This document shows, piece after piece, positions 42,089 through 52,293 of a stretch of DNA of 64,000 nucleotides. The position numbers and the translations under genes are program-made. Source of the DNA: Omphalotus guepiniiformis. Its lineage: Eukaryota; Basidiomycota; Agaricomycetes; Agaricales; Omphalotaceae. Positions within the stretch are counted from its first letter, which is position 1. The number at the start of each line of letters is the position of its first letter. The stretch is from NCBI GenBank assembly GCA_028554645.1, contig JAQOOI010000079.1, forward strand, positions 248,001 to 312,000, read 5' to 3'. The notes below the pieces were generated by a model. That model saw nothing but the letters and a program-made list of their open reading frames with translations. It ran no database searches and was not told the DNA's origin.

Positions 42089-43608
42089 TCATGATTTCAA
42101 TGAACACGAATTCCAAACATATCCCAAGCCACACTGAGAGTCCCACCACCACATAGCCTTCTGGTCCCCAAGACCAAACTCGTCCCGAATTCTCTGTAGC
42201 GCAGGCCCTATGTATTTGTCCCACTTCTTGAGTTTCCTGTGACGGAGTGTGTCCGTGTCATCCAGAGCAATCACGAGGTGGACACTAGCGCTTTCAAATG
42301 GTGGTACCAGGGTGATTGGAAGGCGAGTCTTCCTCTGCAGAAATGTTTGAATAGCATCCATAACTTCTAGCATGTCGTACAACTCCTCATGCTCCGGAGT
42401 TCCGCGTAAGGCTACCTTGAGACGATTGCGGGCAACGCAAGCCTCGAAAGCGTCAGTATTGACAATGAGGCCGTAGTGCAGATACGGCTTCTCGTCTAAA
42501 GACATCCGAAGATTCTTTGCGAACTTGATGATACGTGGGTCGAGGTCTTCTTGAGGTTGTCGAACAGCCAAATGTGCCTGCATTCTCTGCGGATAAAAAG
42601 CCAAGTGGAAGACTTTAATAAGGTGGTGGCATCAACCTGGACTCGTAGTACGTACCTTCTCACATTCCTCCTCAGCCCTATCAGTCAGAGCGTAAGGCGG
42701 TACACCCGACAATTCCAGGCAAAGATTCTCGTTCCATTCCAAAGAAGTCGTAGCGTCAAGAGGTGGTTGAGATGTGGGAAGTGCACTGGCATACTCGCTC
42801 TCACTCTCACTTTCGGAGGAGTCGTTATCAAGGCCGTCCAACGCTTGGGGCTTGTGAAATATTTCATTGATTTGAGGCGGATTGTAGTCAGGGATTGGAG
42901 ATACATATCTGGATGTTACAATGAGATTCGTCCAGCATGATCTCAATAAACGCAACTTCAAACTCACCTAAGGCCATATTGAGCATCCCACCACCACATA
43001 GCCTTCTGGTCCCCAAGACCAAGCTCATCCCGGATTATCTGTAGCGCAGGGCCAATGAATCCATTCCACTGTTTCTTGTATACCCTGTAACAAAGCTTGT
43101 CCGTGTTATCCAGAGCAATCAAAACATGGACACCAGTCTCTTCGAGCGGCAAGACCGTGGTGAGTTTGACACCAGACTTTTTCTTTAGAAATGCCAGGAC
43201 AGCTTTCATAGCATATCTTAGGTCGTTCGACTCTTCATACTCGGGGGTCCCACGCAACTCTACTTCAAGACCATTGCGGACAATGCAAGGCTCGAGAGCA
43301 GTTAAGGGATTAAAGATGAGGCCGTAGTGCAGATATGGCTTCTCGCTCAAAGGCATCGCGCGATCTTCATTTAGTTTGACGATACGTGGGTCGAGGTGTT
43401 CTTGAGGTTGTCGAACAGCCACATAAGCCCTGATTCTCTGTAGGTCAAAGGCAGGTAGAAGTTTTCAGTTACAGTAGTCCTAAGTTGAACTCATAGCGCG
43501 TACCTTCTTACACTCCTGCTTCGCCCTATCTGAAAGCTGAGCGTAAGGACGGTCAGGTGTACCTGTGGTTTCTCTGATGATGTTTTCGTCCCATCCCAGA
43601 GAGGTCAT
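42089..43608 (-). CDS. Double MWWWD protein: copies 5 and 4 fused in frame
   Basis: The first repeat starts at 43608 (MTSLGWDENIIRETTG). Its core exon (RIRAYVAVRQPQEHLDPRIV...GLGDQKAMWWWDAQYGL) is spliced at GTGAGT into YVSPIPDYNPPQINE and an acidic tail (DNDSSESESESE). That tail has no stop. It continues YASALPTSQPPLDATTSLEW into the first exon of the second repeat, where the expected ATG is ACG. After an intron (GTACGT...CCGCAG) the second core runs RMQAHLAVRQPQEDLDPRII...GLGDQKAMWWWDSQCGLG. At its end the usual donor GTGAG is ATATG, so reading stops at 42089 without the acidic tail; a tail exon relic remains at 41944-42080. The result would be a protein with two complete core domains, if the fusion is expressed. 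Confidence 0.6.
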
Positions 43609-43960
43609 TATACGTCAAGTAGTCAGCGGTTTCAACGTTCAACTTAGATTTGGGGCAACTCGGGGTGCAGGACATGAAGGTTCTTATACAAACGCCGATT
43701 TGTCACACGAGCGAGCCACACCCACCAGGCCATTGTTTGTTACTGTACTCATCTCGAATGATCGAAGTGTGTGGCCAAAAGCAAAGCGCTGCGAAACTCG
43801 GCCCGTTCAACGGAGTATGTATAAAATTTGGTCGAAGAGACTACTGAGGACAAGCCGCCAGGATATACATCGACAACGGATACAGAATATACTAATTGAT
43901 TTTGAAAATACAATTGGCAGTACAATTACTCAGCGTTGCTCCCACTTTCGGAATCAGAAC

Positions 43961-44724
43961 TTAGTCGAAATCAAAGTGAATCCGAGGCCCCTTTAACACT
44001 CTCGGCTTCGGATTAATTTGAGGCGGATTGTAGTCGAGAATTGGAGATGTATATCTGCATACGGTGCAGTAATCAATGTCAATAGCTTCAAGAAAATGAG
44101 AAACGAGACTTACCCCACGCCATACTGAGAATCCCACCACCACATCGCTTTCTGATCCCCAAGACCCAACTCATCCCGGATTACCTGCACAGCTTCATCC
44201 GCATACTTCCACCACTGCTCAGTAAATCTCTGATGACGAAGAGTATCCGTATTATCCAGAGCGAACAAAAAGTGCTTATTGCGCTCTTCCAATGGAAATA
44301 CTATTCGAATTGGGAGACCACCCTTGTCTTGAAGAAATTTCTTGAGAGCCTCCAGAACATTCATCATATCCTCTTCCTCATCGTACTCTGGTCTCCCGCG
44401 CAGATCAACCTCTATACCATTTCGTTCGATGCAAGGCTCAAAGGACTTGGGAGAGACCTTCAACCCGTAATGCAAATACGGAATCTCTTCGAAAGGTAAT
44501 GTGCGATTCTTCGCTAGCTCGAGGATACGCGGGTCAAGATTTTCCTGAGGTTGCCGGACGGCCAAATAAGCCATCGTTCTCTATTGGCTCGGTGTGAAGT
44601 CAGTCGACACGGTTGCATGAATCGCGTTGCAGTAAATAGCACGTACCTTCAGACATTCCTGCTTAGCCCTATCAGTTGTTCCTCCCCGACAGGCATTTTC
44701 GTCCCATTCCAACGATGACATCAT
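43961..44724 (-). CDS. MWWWD-family protein, copy 6
   Basis: The first exon starts at 44724 (MMSSLEWDENACRGGTTDRA), shorter than in other copies. An intron ends CCAATAG near 44580. The core exon carries RTMAYLAVRQPQENLDPRIL, IPYLHYGLKV, FLFALDNTDTLRHQR, RDELGLGDQKAMWWWDSQYG. A GTAAGT donor and a TATGCAG acceptor join it to YTSPILDYNPPQINPKPR, ending HFDFD at 43961. The Ser/Asp tail of other copies is missing, so the acidic end is not universal. Its 5' flank shares a TGTATAAGAACCTT block with the flank of copy 5. Confidence 0.72.
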
Positions 44725-44999
44725 GGTTCAGGTTTATCAAGCGGTTCAAGGTGGGACGACCTCGGTGTGCAAGACATCAAGGTTCTTATACAAATAATGC
44801 CGACACGAGCCCCTGCCACCGCTTGGAAGCTATTGTTTGTATTCGTACTTCTTTCCGAGAAATAAGAAAGGTCGATGGGGGTATTCTGGCGAAAAGCTAA
44901 GCAAGGAATTCGGCCAATTCAACAAAACTCACTAAGGATATAGTTTCGTCTAACTCCAGGTAGATACAGAATACAGACAACTGTTACAGAGTATAGTTG

Positions 45000-45650
45000 A
45001 CGTTGAAAAATACAATTGGCAGTACAATTAAACAGTGTCGCTCTCACTTTCGGAATTAGAAGGGTCGAAATCAAAGTTAATCCGTTCCAAAGTTTTGACA
45101 CTCTCTGCTTGGGATTAATTTGAGGCGGATTGTAGTCAGGAATTGGAGATGTATATCTGCATACGGTAATTAATGTCGATAGCTTCAAGAAATGGACAAC
45201 GAGACTTACCCCTCGCCATACTGGCAATCCCAGTACCACATCGCCTTCTGGTCCCCCAAACCCAACTCATCCCGCATAACCTGCACAGCATCATCCGCAT
45301 ACTTCTTTCACACTCTGAATTTCTGGTGATGAAGAGTATCTGTGTTATCCAGAGCAAACAATTACGCTCTTCCAATGGAAATTATGAATGGATTGTGAGG
45401 CCACCCTTCTCCAGAAGGAATTCCTCGATAGCCTCCAGAACGTTCAGTATATCCTCTTCTTCATTGTACTCTGGTGTCCCGCGCATATCAACCTGTAACC
45501 CGTTGCGTTCGATGCAAGGCTCGAAAGAATCAAGAGGGACCTTGAGACCATAATGCAAATACGGAACCTTCTTGTCACAATCCACTGTGTGATTCTTTGC
45601 TAGCTCGAGGATACGCGGGTCAAGTTTTTCCTGAGGTTGACGGCCAAATA
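45000..45650 (-). pseudogene. MWWWD-family pseudogene, copy 7
   Basis: Minus-strand reading finds the family core (KVPYLHYGLKV, CIERNGLQVDMRGTPEY, FLLEKGGL), broken by a deletion near 45360-45375 and by frame changes before GTRRRCGTG, where other copies read GDQKAMWWWD. The spliced tail YTSPIPDYNPPQINPK is present, but the first exon is missing: RQPQE-like sequence fades near 45650. It ends 50 bp from the 3' end of SPC3, which marks the edge of the array. Confidence 0.7.
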
Positions 45651-45703
45651 TTTAAATATTCAAAGCTTGGCTGATATATTGCGGGAATGGCAGTAGTGTG
45701 ACA

Positions 45704-46468
45704 TCAACTTAACTCATCTCTAATCTCGAATTCGACCTTCTCCTTCGTCCTAGCCGCTTCGCCGTACCTCAACACACCGACATACGGCATAACGTTATAC
45801 TTGAGTGCGTAGCTCGCCGGAGGGGTGTTTCTATGCCCATGCATCGATCCATCAGCAAAGGAAGAAGAAGAGGGGATGGAAGAAGATAACTCACTTGAAC
45901 TTCCCACCAACTTCTTTAAACGCATATTTGTTCTTCCCTCCAACAACACGGACATTCGCGTCTGATGCTCGTCGGACAATACGGTCCCATAGGACGATAG
46001 TATTATTTACCTGCGGGGAGTGAGTGTGTGACAGTGGATGAGATGGGAGTGAACGTACGCCTTTTGAATTGGTGTACTCTGCTTCTAGCGAAATAAATAG
46101 CTGTTTGGTGTTCCACGTGAAGAGCGGTGATAGGTCAGCGGGAGCTGAATGAGATGAGGAAAAAGAGAAAGGTAGGGAGCACTCACCAGCGGAGATATTG
46201 AAATTTACAAACGCCATTTCCTGTATTTTCCTCGGATACCTCTGCGATTTAGCGGGGTAACTGCATACATTCTCTCAGCACAAACCTCGAAAGCGACAGC
46301 AACGTAGACAACTGACACATGTACCTTCGAAATCGACAAATCACCATTCACAGGTGGAATCCACTGCTCCATGATCAACGAGGAGACAGTAATTGCAGCC
46401 AGCAATGCCATAAGACATGAGGAAAGAAGCGCAGAGAGATTATTTATCCTCGTCAACGTAGAGTGCAT
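45704..46468 (-). CDS. SPC3: Signal peptidase complex subunit 3
   Basis: This ER subunit of signal peptidase is a single-pass protein with a large lumenal domain. Exon 1 starts MHSTLTRINNLSALLSSCLM, with the membrane segment around residues 12-35. The exons then read AFVNFNIS, LFTWNTKQLFISLEAEYT, NNTIVLWDRIVRRASDANVR and finally YALKYNVMPYVGVLRYGEAA, the conserved SPC22/23 family end, stopping at 45704. Four introns of 46-65 nt interrupt it (near 46209-46325, 46146-46188, 46013-46059 and 45830-45894). Length and order are normal for the family. It faces the kinesin gene across 99 bp. Confidence 0.88.
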
Positions 46469-46567
46469 CGCAAAAGAGATTGAAGTTAGTCACGTGTGAC
46501 ACGACAGCACAACGATCTCAGGGCGCCACCACGTGACTCACGCGACAGTTCGTTGACCTGAACAGCG
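46469..46567. promoter_or_regulatory. Compact bidirectional promoter, SPC3 and kinesin
   Basis: Only 99 bp separate the two start codons. The gap contains two CACGTGAC-type sites (GTCACGTGTGACACG near 46491-46505 and CCACGTGACTC near 46528-46538), E-box-like elements that could serve both genes. Confidence 0.5.
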
Positions 46568-49500
46568 ATGTCGAGCAAAGTGCGCATAGCAGCGCGTCTG
46601 CGGCCCCGCCTCGACGGTGAAGTCGACGACGAGCAGCTTAAAGTCGACGAGGCAACATCAAGCATCACCGTACCCAACCCTCGCGACCCCCGCGAGATCT
46701 TCCGCTTCCCTTTCTCCTCTGCGTACCCGTCAACAGCGACTCAGGAGCAGATTTTCAAAACTGACGTCGAGCCTTTGCTTTCGTATGCTTTTCAAGGCGT
46801 AACTGTAACTATATTTGCTTATGGTGTTACGTCGTCTGGGAAGACACATACGATGCAAGGGACAGAGGACGACCCAGGGGTCATCCCGCGCGTTGTTGAG
46901 TGGCTCTTCGCACACAGCGCAGCAGATGCATCGCTGAGCATGTCATACATGGAGATCTACAAAGACGAAGCATACGACCTCCTCATCTCTAAACAATCCG
47001 CCCATAAACTTCCCATCCGAGAGACACCCCAAGGAACAGTCTACGTCGCGAATCTTACTCTTCTCCCACTCCCCTCCATTACCAACTTTCACTCTCTCTT
47101 CACCAAAGCCCTACAAAACCGTTCAGTTGGCTCAACACTCCTCAACCGCTCCTCATCACGCTCCCATGCAGTCCTCACGATCCAAATAACTATCGTCGAC
47201 AAGCTTAAGAACACTACTTTAACAGGCAAAGTCAACCTCGTTGATCTCGCCGGGTCTGAGAACAATAAACACACCGGGAACGACCCATCGCGGATGGCAG
47301 AGAGCGCAGCGATAAACAAGTCGCTCTCTGCGCTTGGCCAGGTCGTTCATGCCCTCAACAAGGGCGCACAGAGGATTCCATATAGGGATTCAAAGCTCAC
47401 CCGGATCTTACAAGACGCGTTAGGGGGGAAAGGTGTCGGCTTGTTGATATGCAACGTTATGCCCGGCGTGAAGTTTCGACAGGACGTGCTTAATACGCTT
47501 AATTTCGCCGTAAGGACCAAGAACGTCGAGAATAGGGTTGTAGTCGACGAGCGAGGCGAGTACCCCTTCGGTTGTTATGCAGCTTAAACCAAAGCTTATC
47601 TGGAATATAGATAACCGCTTGGCCCCTAAACCCCACTTTGCTGCTCTAACGACCATACCTACCGCTCAGGTATTCACATTCGCCGCTCCTCCTAATCACC
47701 CACAGATGCCCCCTGCTCCTCCCCAGGAATCTCAACACCCGACCGACCGTCGTGATAGTAATCATGCCGCCAAAGCGGGTAAATCGCGAAGACATTCTCT
47801 CCTCCCGCAACCCGTCGCCTCTGTACGCTCTTCGTTGTCCTCTACAGCTGCGTTTGCGTCTGCATTGCAAGGCGTCACTGCAGGGGGTTCTGGCATGTCA
47901 GCGAAGGAGATTGATGAGAGGGTACGTAGACCTTTGGTTTGTTCTCCGACCACCTCACTGATTTCTTCCACAGATCTCAAAGGCAGTCGAAGCCGAAGTG
48001 CAGAGGCGTCTAGCTGAGCGTGAGAGGGAGCTCGAAGAGAGGGAAAGAAAGATTCTGGAGGCTTCGCGTGATTCGGGCGATTCTTCTAGGGAGGGTGTCG
48101 ATGGTGCGGATGTGGGTGCTGGTGGAGGGGCAGCAGTGACGATAGCCCCTGGGATACTGACCCCCCTCATCAACCGTCAGAGAGATATGGACCAGGAGGT
48201 GTGGGAGAGGTTGCAGGAGCTGGAAAGGAAGTAGTGAGTACTCTCTCGGAATTTTCCTTCCTTGCATTTTCTGGGTTCCTCTCTTTCTTTTTGTCTACCT
48301 CCCTCTCAACTTTGTTCCAACTGATGACTGACTTGCTGGTATAGTGAGATGCAGGTTCAAGCGCAACAGCAGCGATCGCAATCACACTCCCAGTCTCCGA
48401 TAGGCATACCAAACAGCGACGTACTGACGGCTTCTACTCCACCGGTGACACCGCCCTCGGTGTCTACTGGGTCAGCCGCTGCAGCAACTGCAAGTACAGC
48501 AACACCTGTGACATTGGTGGGGCCCGCGAGCTCGGCCGGTGCACCTCCAACGCCCTACCTCGAGCTGTCACCTGTTTCACGAAAGAAGACTGGGCGGGCG
48601 TATGTCGCGCTTGCTAGGGCTCATTCGGACAAGTGGGTTTTCAGCGGACTGAAAGATTGATATCATTCCAACTAACAAACAACTTCTACTCCCACAGAGG
48701 CGACCTCCGCACGGCTTTAACGCTCTATCGCAAAGCAGAGGCGTATGTGCCTAATAATGTCAAGCTGAAAGAAAGGTGGATCGAGTTTCTTTGTGATGTT
48801 TTCTTGGTTTTGGGGCGAGGTCCGGGTGGGGCCGGGAGTGAAGGGGTTGGGTTTAGGGATAGGAAGGAGATTGCGGTGACGAGTGTGGAGTGCGAGGGGA
48901 AGGAAGCGGGAAAGAGGACGGTGGTCAAGAACAAGAGTGTTGTGAGGACTACTACTACCGAGACGAGGACTACGAAAAGGACGAGTACGAGATCGAACAC
49001 GAGCACGAACACGAGCACGAGTACGAGGAAGACAAAGAGGACGAGTGTTGTTAGTGAGAGTGGGAGTTGGGGGCGAAGACTGAAGGATGCGCTGGTTCTT
49101 CCTCGCGCGCCTGGTTCGCTCGTGTCATCTCGTACTGTTCGCGACCCGAAGACGGGAAGAGATGTCCTTGGGGATATAAAACCTACTACCGATGCCAACG
49201 TCAATACTAATGGCACGGAGGTGGCTAAGATCCCAGTCCGCATGACTCGACGCGATGGCGCAGTCAAAGGCAAGGGCACCAAAGCGATCATCCCCAAACT
49301 CACGTCGACATCCAACCCGATAAGGACGCGAATCCCGTCGTTATCACCTCGTTCTGGGGTGGTAGTGAGTGTGGGGTAGGCGCCTCGTTGTGGGTATACA
49401 CACGAGTACGCGCTTGTGTACCTCTCGTCCTCGGAAAACGCTCGTGTTCGCCTATGTCGCTCGTTTCTTGATGCTTGTCTCTCGTCCCCCTACGTTGCTC

Positions 49501-50742
49501 CGCCTCGTCAGCACCTGTCTCACGTGTTTCGTTCCTTATTCCTTTTTCACCCTCGGGGTTCCTTACCTCTGCTGCCGCCTTTGCTCGTCCCGCCGTTCCC
49601 GCACATTCCTTACCCACACATTCCTTACCCGCACATTCCTTGTCCGCACATTCCTTACCTCTTCCACTCTTTTCCTGTTACCAACCTAACCCACCCACTC
49701 GTTTTACCCCAACTGTCTAAAGGACAATATTACACTCCTTTCCCTACTCTAATCATTTGCATAATCTCTGAATGAAAGGAATAGAGAAATTTTTAATCTG
49801 CACGTTCCTCATTCGTCTTTTCTTGTCCTGGCTTTTGAGAGAAAACTTGATAACTGACTACTTGATTTCTTCCCCCCGCAAAATAGGATTATAGATATCG
49901 AATGGGCTGTCGCTAATGGGAAACCTTTCGTTCCGAGTCCGAGGGCCAAAACAAAGGCGGCCAGGAAAGACAAGGACAGGAGGAGCAGCAAGAGGGTTAG
50001 GTCAAGTAAAAAAGACAGGGACTCGGAGGATATAATGCAAGGAAGAGATGGCGAGAGTGAATCCCCTGAAACAGACACCGAATCGCGAGGTATGAGACCT
50101 TTCTCGACGAGATCCGCCTCGGAGCAGCCGATGTCAGAGGATCAGATGGACGTTGACGAAGTTGCTGGTGTGCTTGATGGGGGTGTGGGTGAAGCTGACA
50201 CGGAGGCGGAGGAGAGTTCGGCTGAGACTGATGGAGGGGTGAAAGGGGGCAATACGTCGATGCGGACGAGGTCGAGTTCGAGACGCAGGGGAGGTGCTGG
50301 TGCTGGTGCTGGTGCTGGGGTCTTTGGAGCCGAGTTGACGAATATCAAGGAAGAAGAGGAGGAAAAGGCGGTGGATATGATGAGTCCGGCGAAGAAACGC
50401 TCTCGAACAAAGTCCAAGTCTCCTACGAAACCTACTCGATCGAGTCCGAGGAAGAAGAGGACTTTGGTGGATGCTTTTAGTGATGTGGATGTGGATGTTG
50501 ATGCGGATGGGGATGTGGATGTCAAGGTCCCGGTCAAGGTAAAGAATGAGATCAAGATTGAGAATGAGAGCGAAAATGAGAATGAGGATGTGAAAGTAAA
50601 AGTTGAAGGATTTGAAGGGACATCTTCGAAGAGGGCTAGACGAGGGAAAGTGTTTGGGTATGGGAGTGATGGAGAGGGTGGTGATGGCGATGGCGATTGG
50701 GATGCTCCTGTGAAGAGGGGTAAGAGAAAGGTTTTGGTTTAG
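46568..50742 (+). CDS. Kinesin-10 (Kid/KIF22-like) motor protein
   Basis: The motor domain is N-terminal: MSSKVRIAARLRPRLDGE, P-loop AYGVTSSGKTHTM near residue 90, switch I NRSSSRSHAVL, switch II VDLAGSENN and the ESAAINKSLSALGQVVHALN helix. The pattern NKHTGND...RMAESAAIN fits Kid-type kinesins, which push chromosome arms on spindle microtubules. Exon 1 probably ends at 47536; a 46-nt intron with a weak GTTGTA donor leads to a tail with a coiled segment (QRRLAERERELEERERKIL). Next comes GDLRTALTLYRKAEAYVPNN, then VKLKER joined across about 1.1 kb to IIDIEWAVANGKPFVPSPRA at 49888. The end is a disordered, acidic/basic low-complexity region (VDVDVDADGDVDVKV) to 50742. The long interval 48776-49887 is an unusual intron or hides an extra exon. 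Confidence 0.82.
48776..49887 (+). other. Unusually long (1.1 kb) intron of the kinesin gene
   Basis: It begins GTGGATCG and ends GCAAAATAG. Joining its flanks gives KER-IIDIEW, the contiguous order I expect in related proteins. The interval stays open in the upstream frame to 49379, with basic Ser/Thr-rich composition, and contains GAGCAC/GAGTAC repeats (about 48975-49030) and four 15-bp CACATTCCTTACCCG-like units (about 49602-49661). Confidence 0.6.
49600..49661 (+). repeat. 15-bp minisatellite inside the kinesin intron
   Basis: Four units of CGCACATTCCTTACC with single-base changes lie in tandem. Confidence 0.75.
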
Positions 50743-51016
50743 GTCGGAAGGTGCTGAAGTAAAACGATTATGTATCTTCTTTCATTCTTTTCTTTTCCTG
50801 ACTTATATTTCTTATACTTTTTTGTCTCTTTCTCGTTTCATTAGTTTCATCGACGTGCTATGTATCGTTCTTCTTTCTATAATGACTTCAGATATATGCA
50901 TCCGAGATATTCAGGGAATATTGACCTTTTATGCCTGTATATGTAGATCTAGAAGATCTGGATTCGCGAAGTAGTATGAGGCGAGCATATAAGTAATACC
51001 TTAAAGTAAGGTACAT
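50743..51016. other. 3' flank of the kinesin gene, no gene seen
   Basis: The stretch is T-rich in its first half, as is common in fungal 3' UTRs. A GCATATAAGTAATAC stretch near 50984 could be the TATA element of the broken gene to the right. Confidence 0.4.
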
Positions 51017-51655
51017 ATGGTCGAGAAGAGGCTGTTTAGCGCTTTAGCTTTAGCGCTCACTGTCAGCGTTTCTGCACGTTCTTCGGCCGAGTGTGCCGAC
51101 AGAGTCCACCGGAATTTGCGAACTCCTCCGTCCAAGGATTCTACAGCACAGTGCCATTTATCCAATCAACAATAACTGTTGCCTACGAAGTCAGAGTGCA
51201 CAAGGATTCTACAGCACAGTGCCATTTATCCAATCAACAATAACTGTTGCCTACGAAGTCAGAGTGCACGACTCAGAATTATGCACGCGAACACAGGCAA
51301 TACTTCTATGAGTATGGTTGGCGGGAAGTCCACGGCAGGATTTGGCATTCGTCCTTCGGTTCAGCTCAGTTCGCAGATTACATATAGCGTGCCTTCATCC
51401 GGCTTCTACAGGTTTTCAGGTCGAAATAGGCTCCGTGAGTCCGGATTATTCAATATTTGTCAAATTTAGTGTACTCCCTTGCTGAATATCTAGCACCAAA
51501 CAAAGGATATATCCTCCAGTTATCCATGAAGTGTACCCTCAGGCAAGTAAATATTCAAGAAAATGCCAGCTTTCTAATATATGTAGCTGAGCCTTCAAAG
51601 TTCAGGTGTCTGCGGTCGGGCCGGGATGTGCGCCGAAGATCACTTATGTAATCTC
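51017..51655 (+). pseudogene. Broken gene for a small secreted-type protein
   Basis: The ATG at 51017 opens MVEKRLFSALALALTVSVSA, a signal-peptide-like start. The following body (PPEFANSSVQGFYSTVPF, then TITVAYEVRVH) lies in another frame. A perfect 68-bp tandem duplication (51133-51200 and 51201-51268) shifts the frame again, because 68 is not a multiple of three. Later fragments such as GKSTAGFGIRPSVQLSSQ and APNKGYILQLSMKC continue in changing frames to about 51650. The family is not recognised. I read this as a recently inactivated secreted protein gene. Confidence 0.5.
51133..51268 (+). repeat. Perfect 68-bp tandem duplication
   Basis: The 68-bp unit starting CAAGGATTCTACAGCACAGT occurs twice head to tail with no difference, implying a very recent event. 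Confidence 0.9.
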
Positions 51656-52293
51656 AGCTCCACGCCCTTCTGGCAGAGCCCTCCACTCTTAGCCTTGGGC
51701 AAGATCAAGAAAACAACCGCTCATTGACATCTTTCTCATCCAGCTCACATGCACGATCTCCAGTCGAGAGGTGGTACTTATAAGGAAGTTGTACTAAGTG
51801 TTTATTATCTATGTATCTGCCTCTCTTACGTAATACGGACAAAGTGTTCCTGCGACGCCCATCGCCGACTGTGCCGGTGAGCGTACCTACTGCGTACCTC
51901 CCTCCGTTCAAGGCCCTCCGCAACCTCCGGAGTCCGCAGACGCTCTGTGCTATGTATCGCTGATATTTACCCTCTTTTATTTCTGATTTACCTTCCACAG
52001 GCTCCCTTGTTATACAGGTCTTGAACCTCAATGCCTATTATGCAACTCACTGAGCTGTATCTACCATGTCTCTTCATTGTACACGGTCTGTCTTATAATA
52101 GCGTATATTTAATCGTTACGAGGGGCAGGGTCTTTAACAATGTATCAAATAAAGTAAGTACCTACCGGCGCTGTAGAGTTATTATCCATTTCGCTGGACA
52201 CATCATTGCTGGTAGGCTGCACGTGCCAACTGAACCGAACGACGAAGCGAGGATGCGAATGCAAATCCTGCCGTGGACTTCCCGCCAACGTCA
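51656..52293. other. Intergenic, no gene seen
   Basis: No supported coding frame. Bases 52264-52289, read on the minus strand, match 51319-51344 of the broken secreted-protein gene almost exactly (GGCGGGAAGTCCACGGCAGG and flanks). Confidence 0.4.

Noticed and set aside
48725..49315. Long minus-strand frame opposite the kinesin intron
   Set aside because: Its Val/Leu/Ser-rich product mirrors the repetitive GAG/GAC codons of the other strand; there are no splice sites or domains.
50142..50555. Ser/Thr/Pro-rich minus-strand frame opposite the kinesin tail
   Set aside because: Shadow of the Asp/Glu/Lys low-complexity coding strand.
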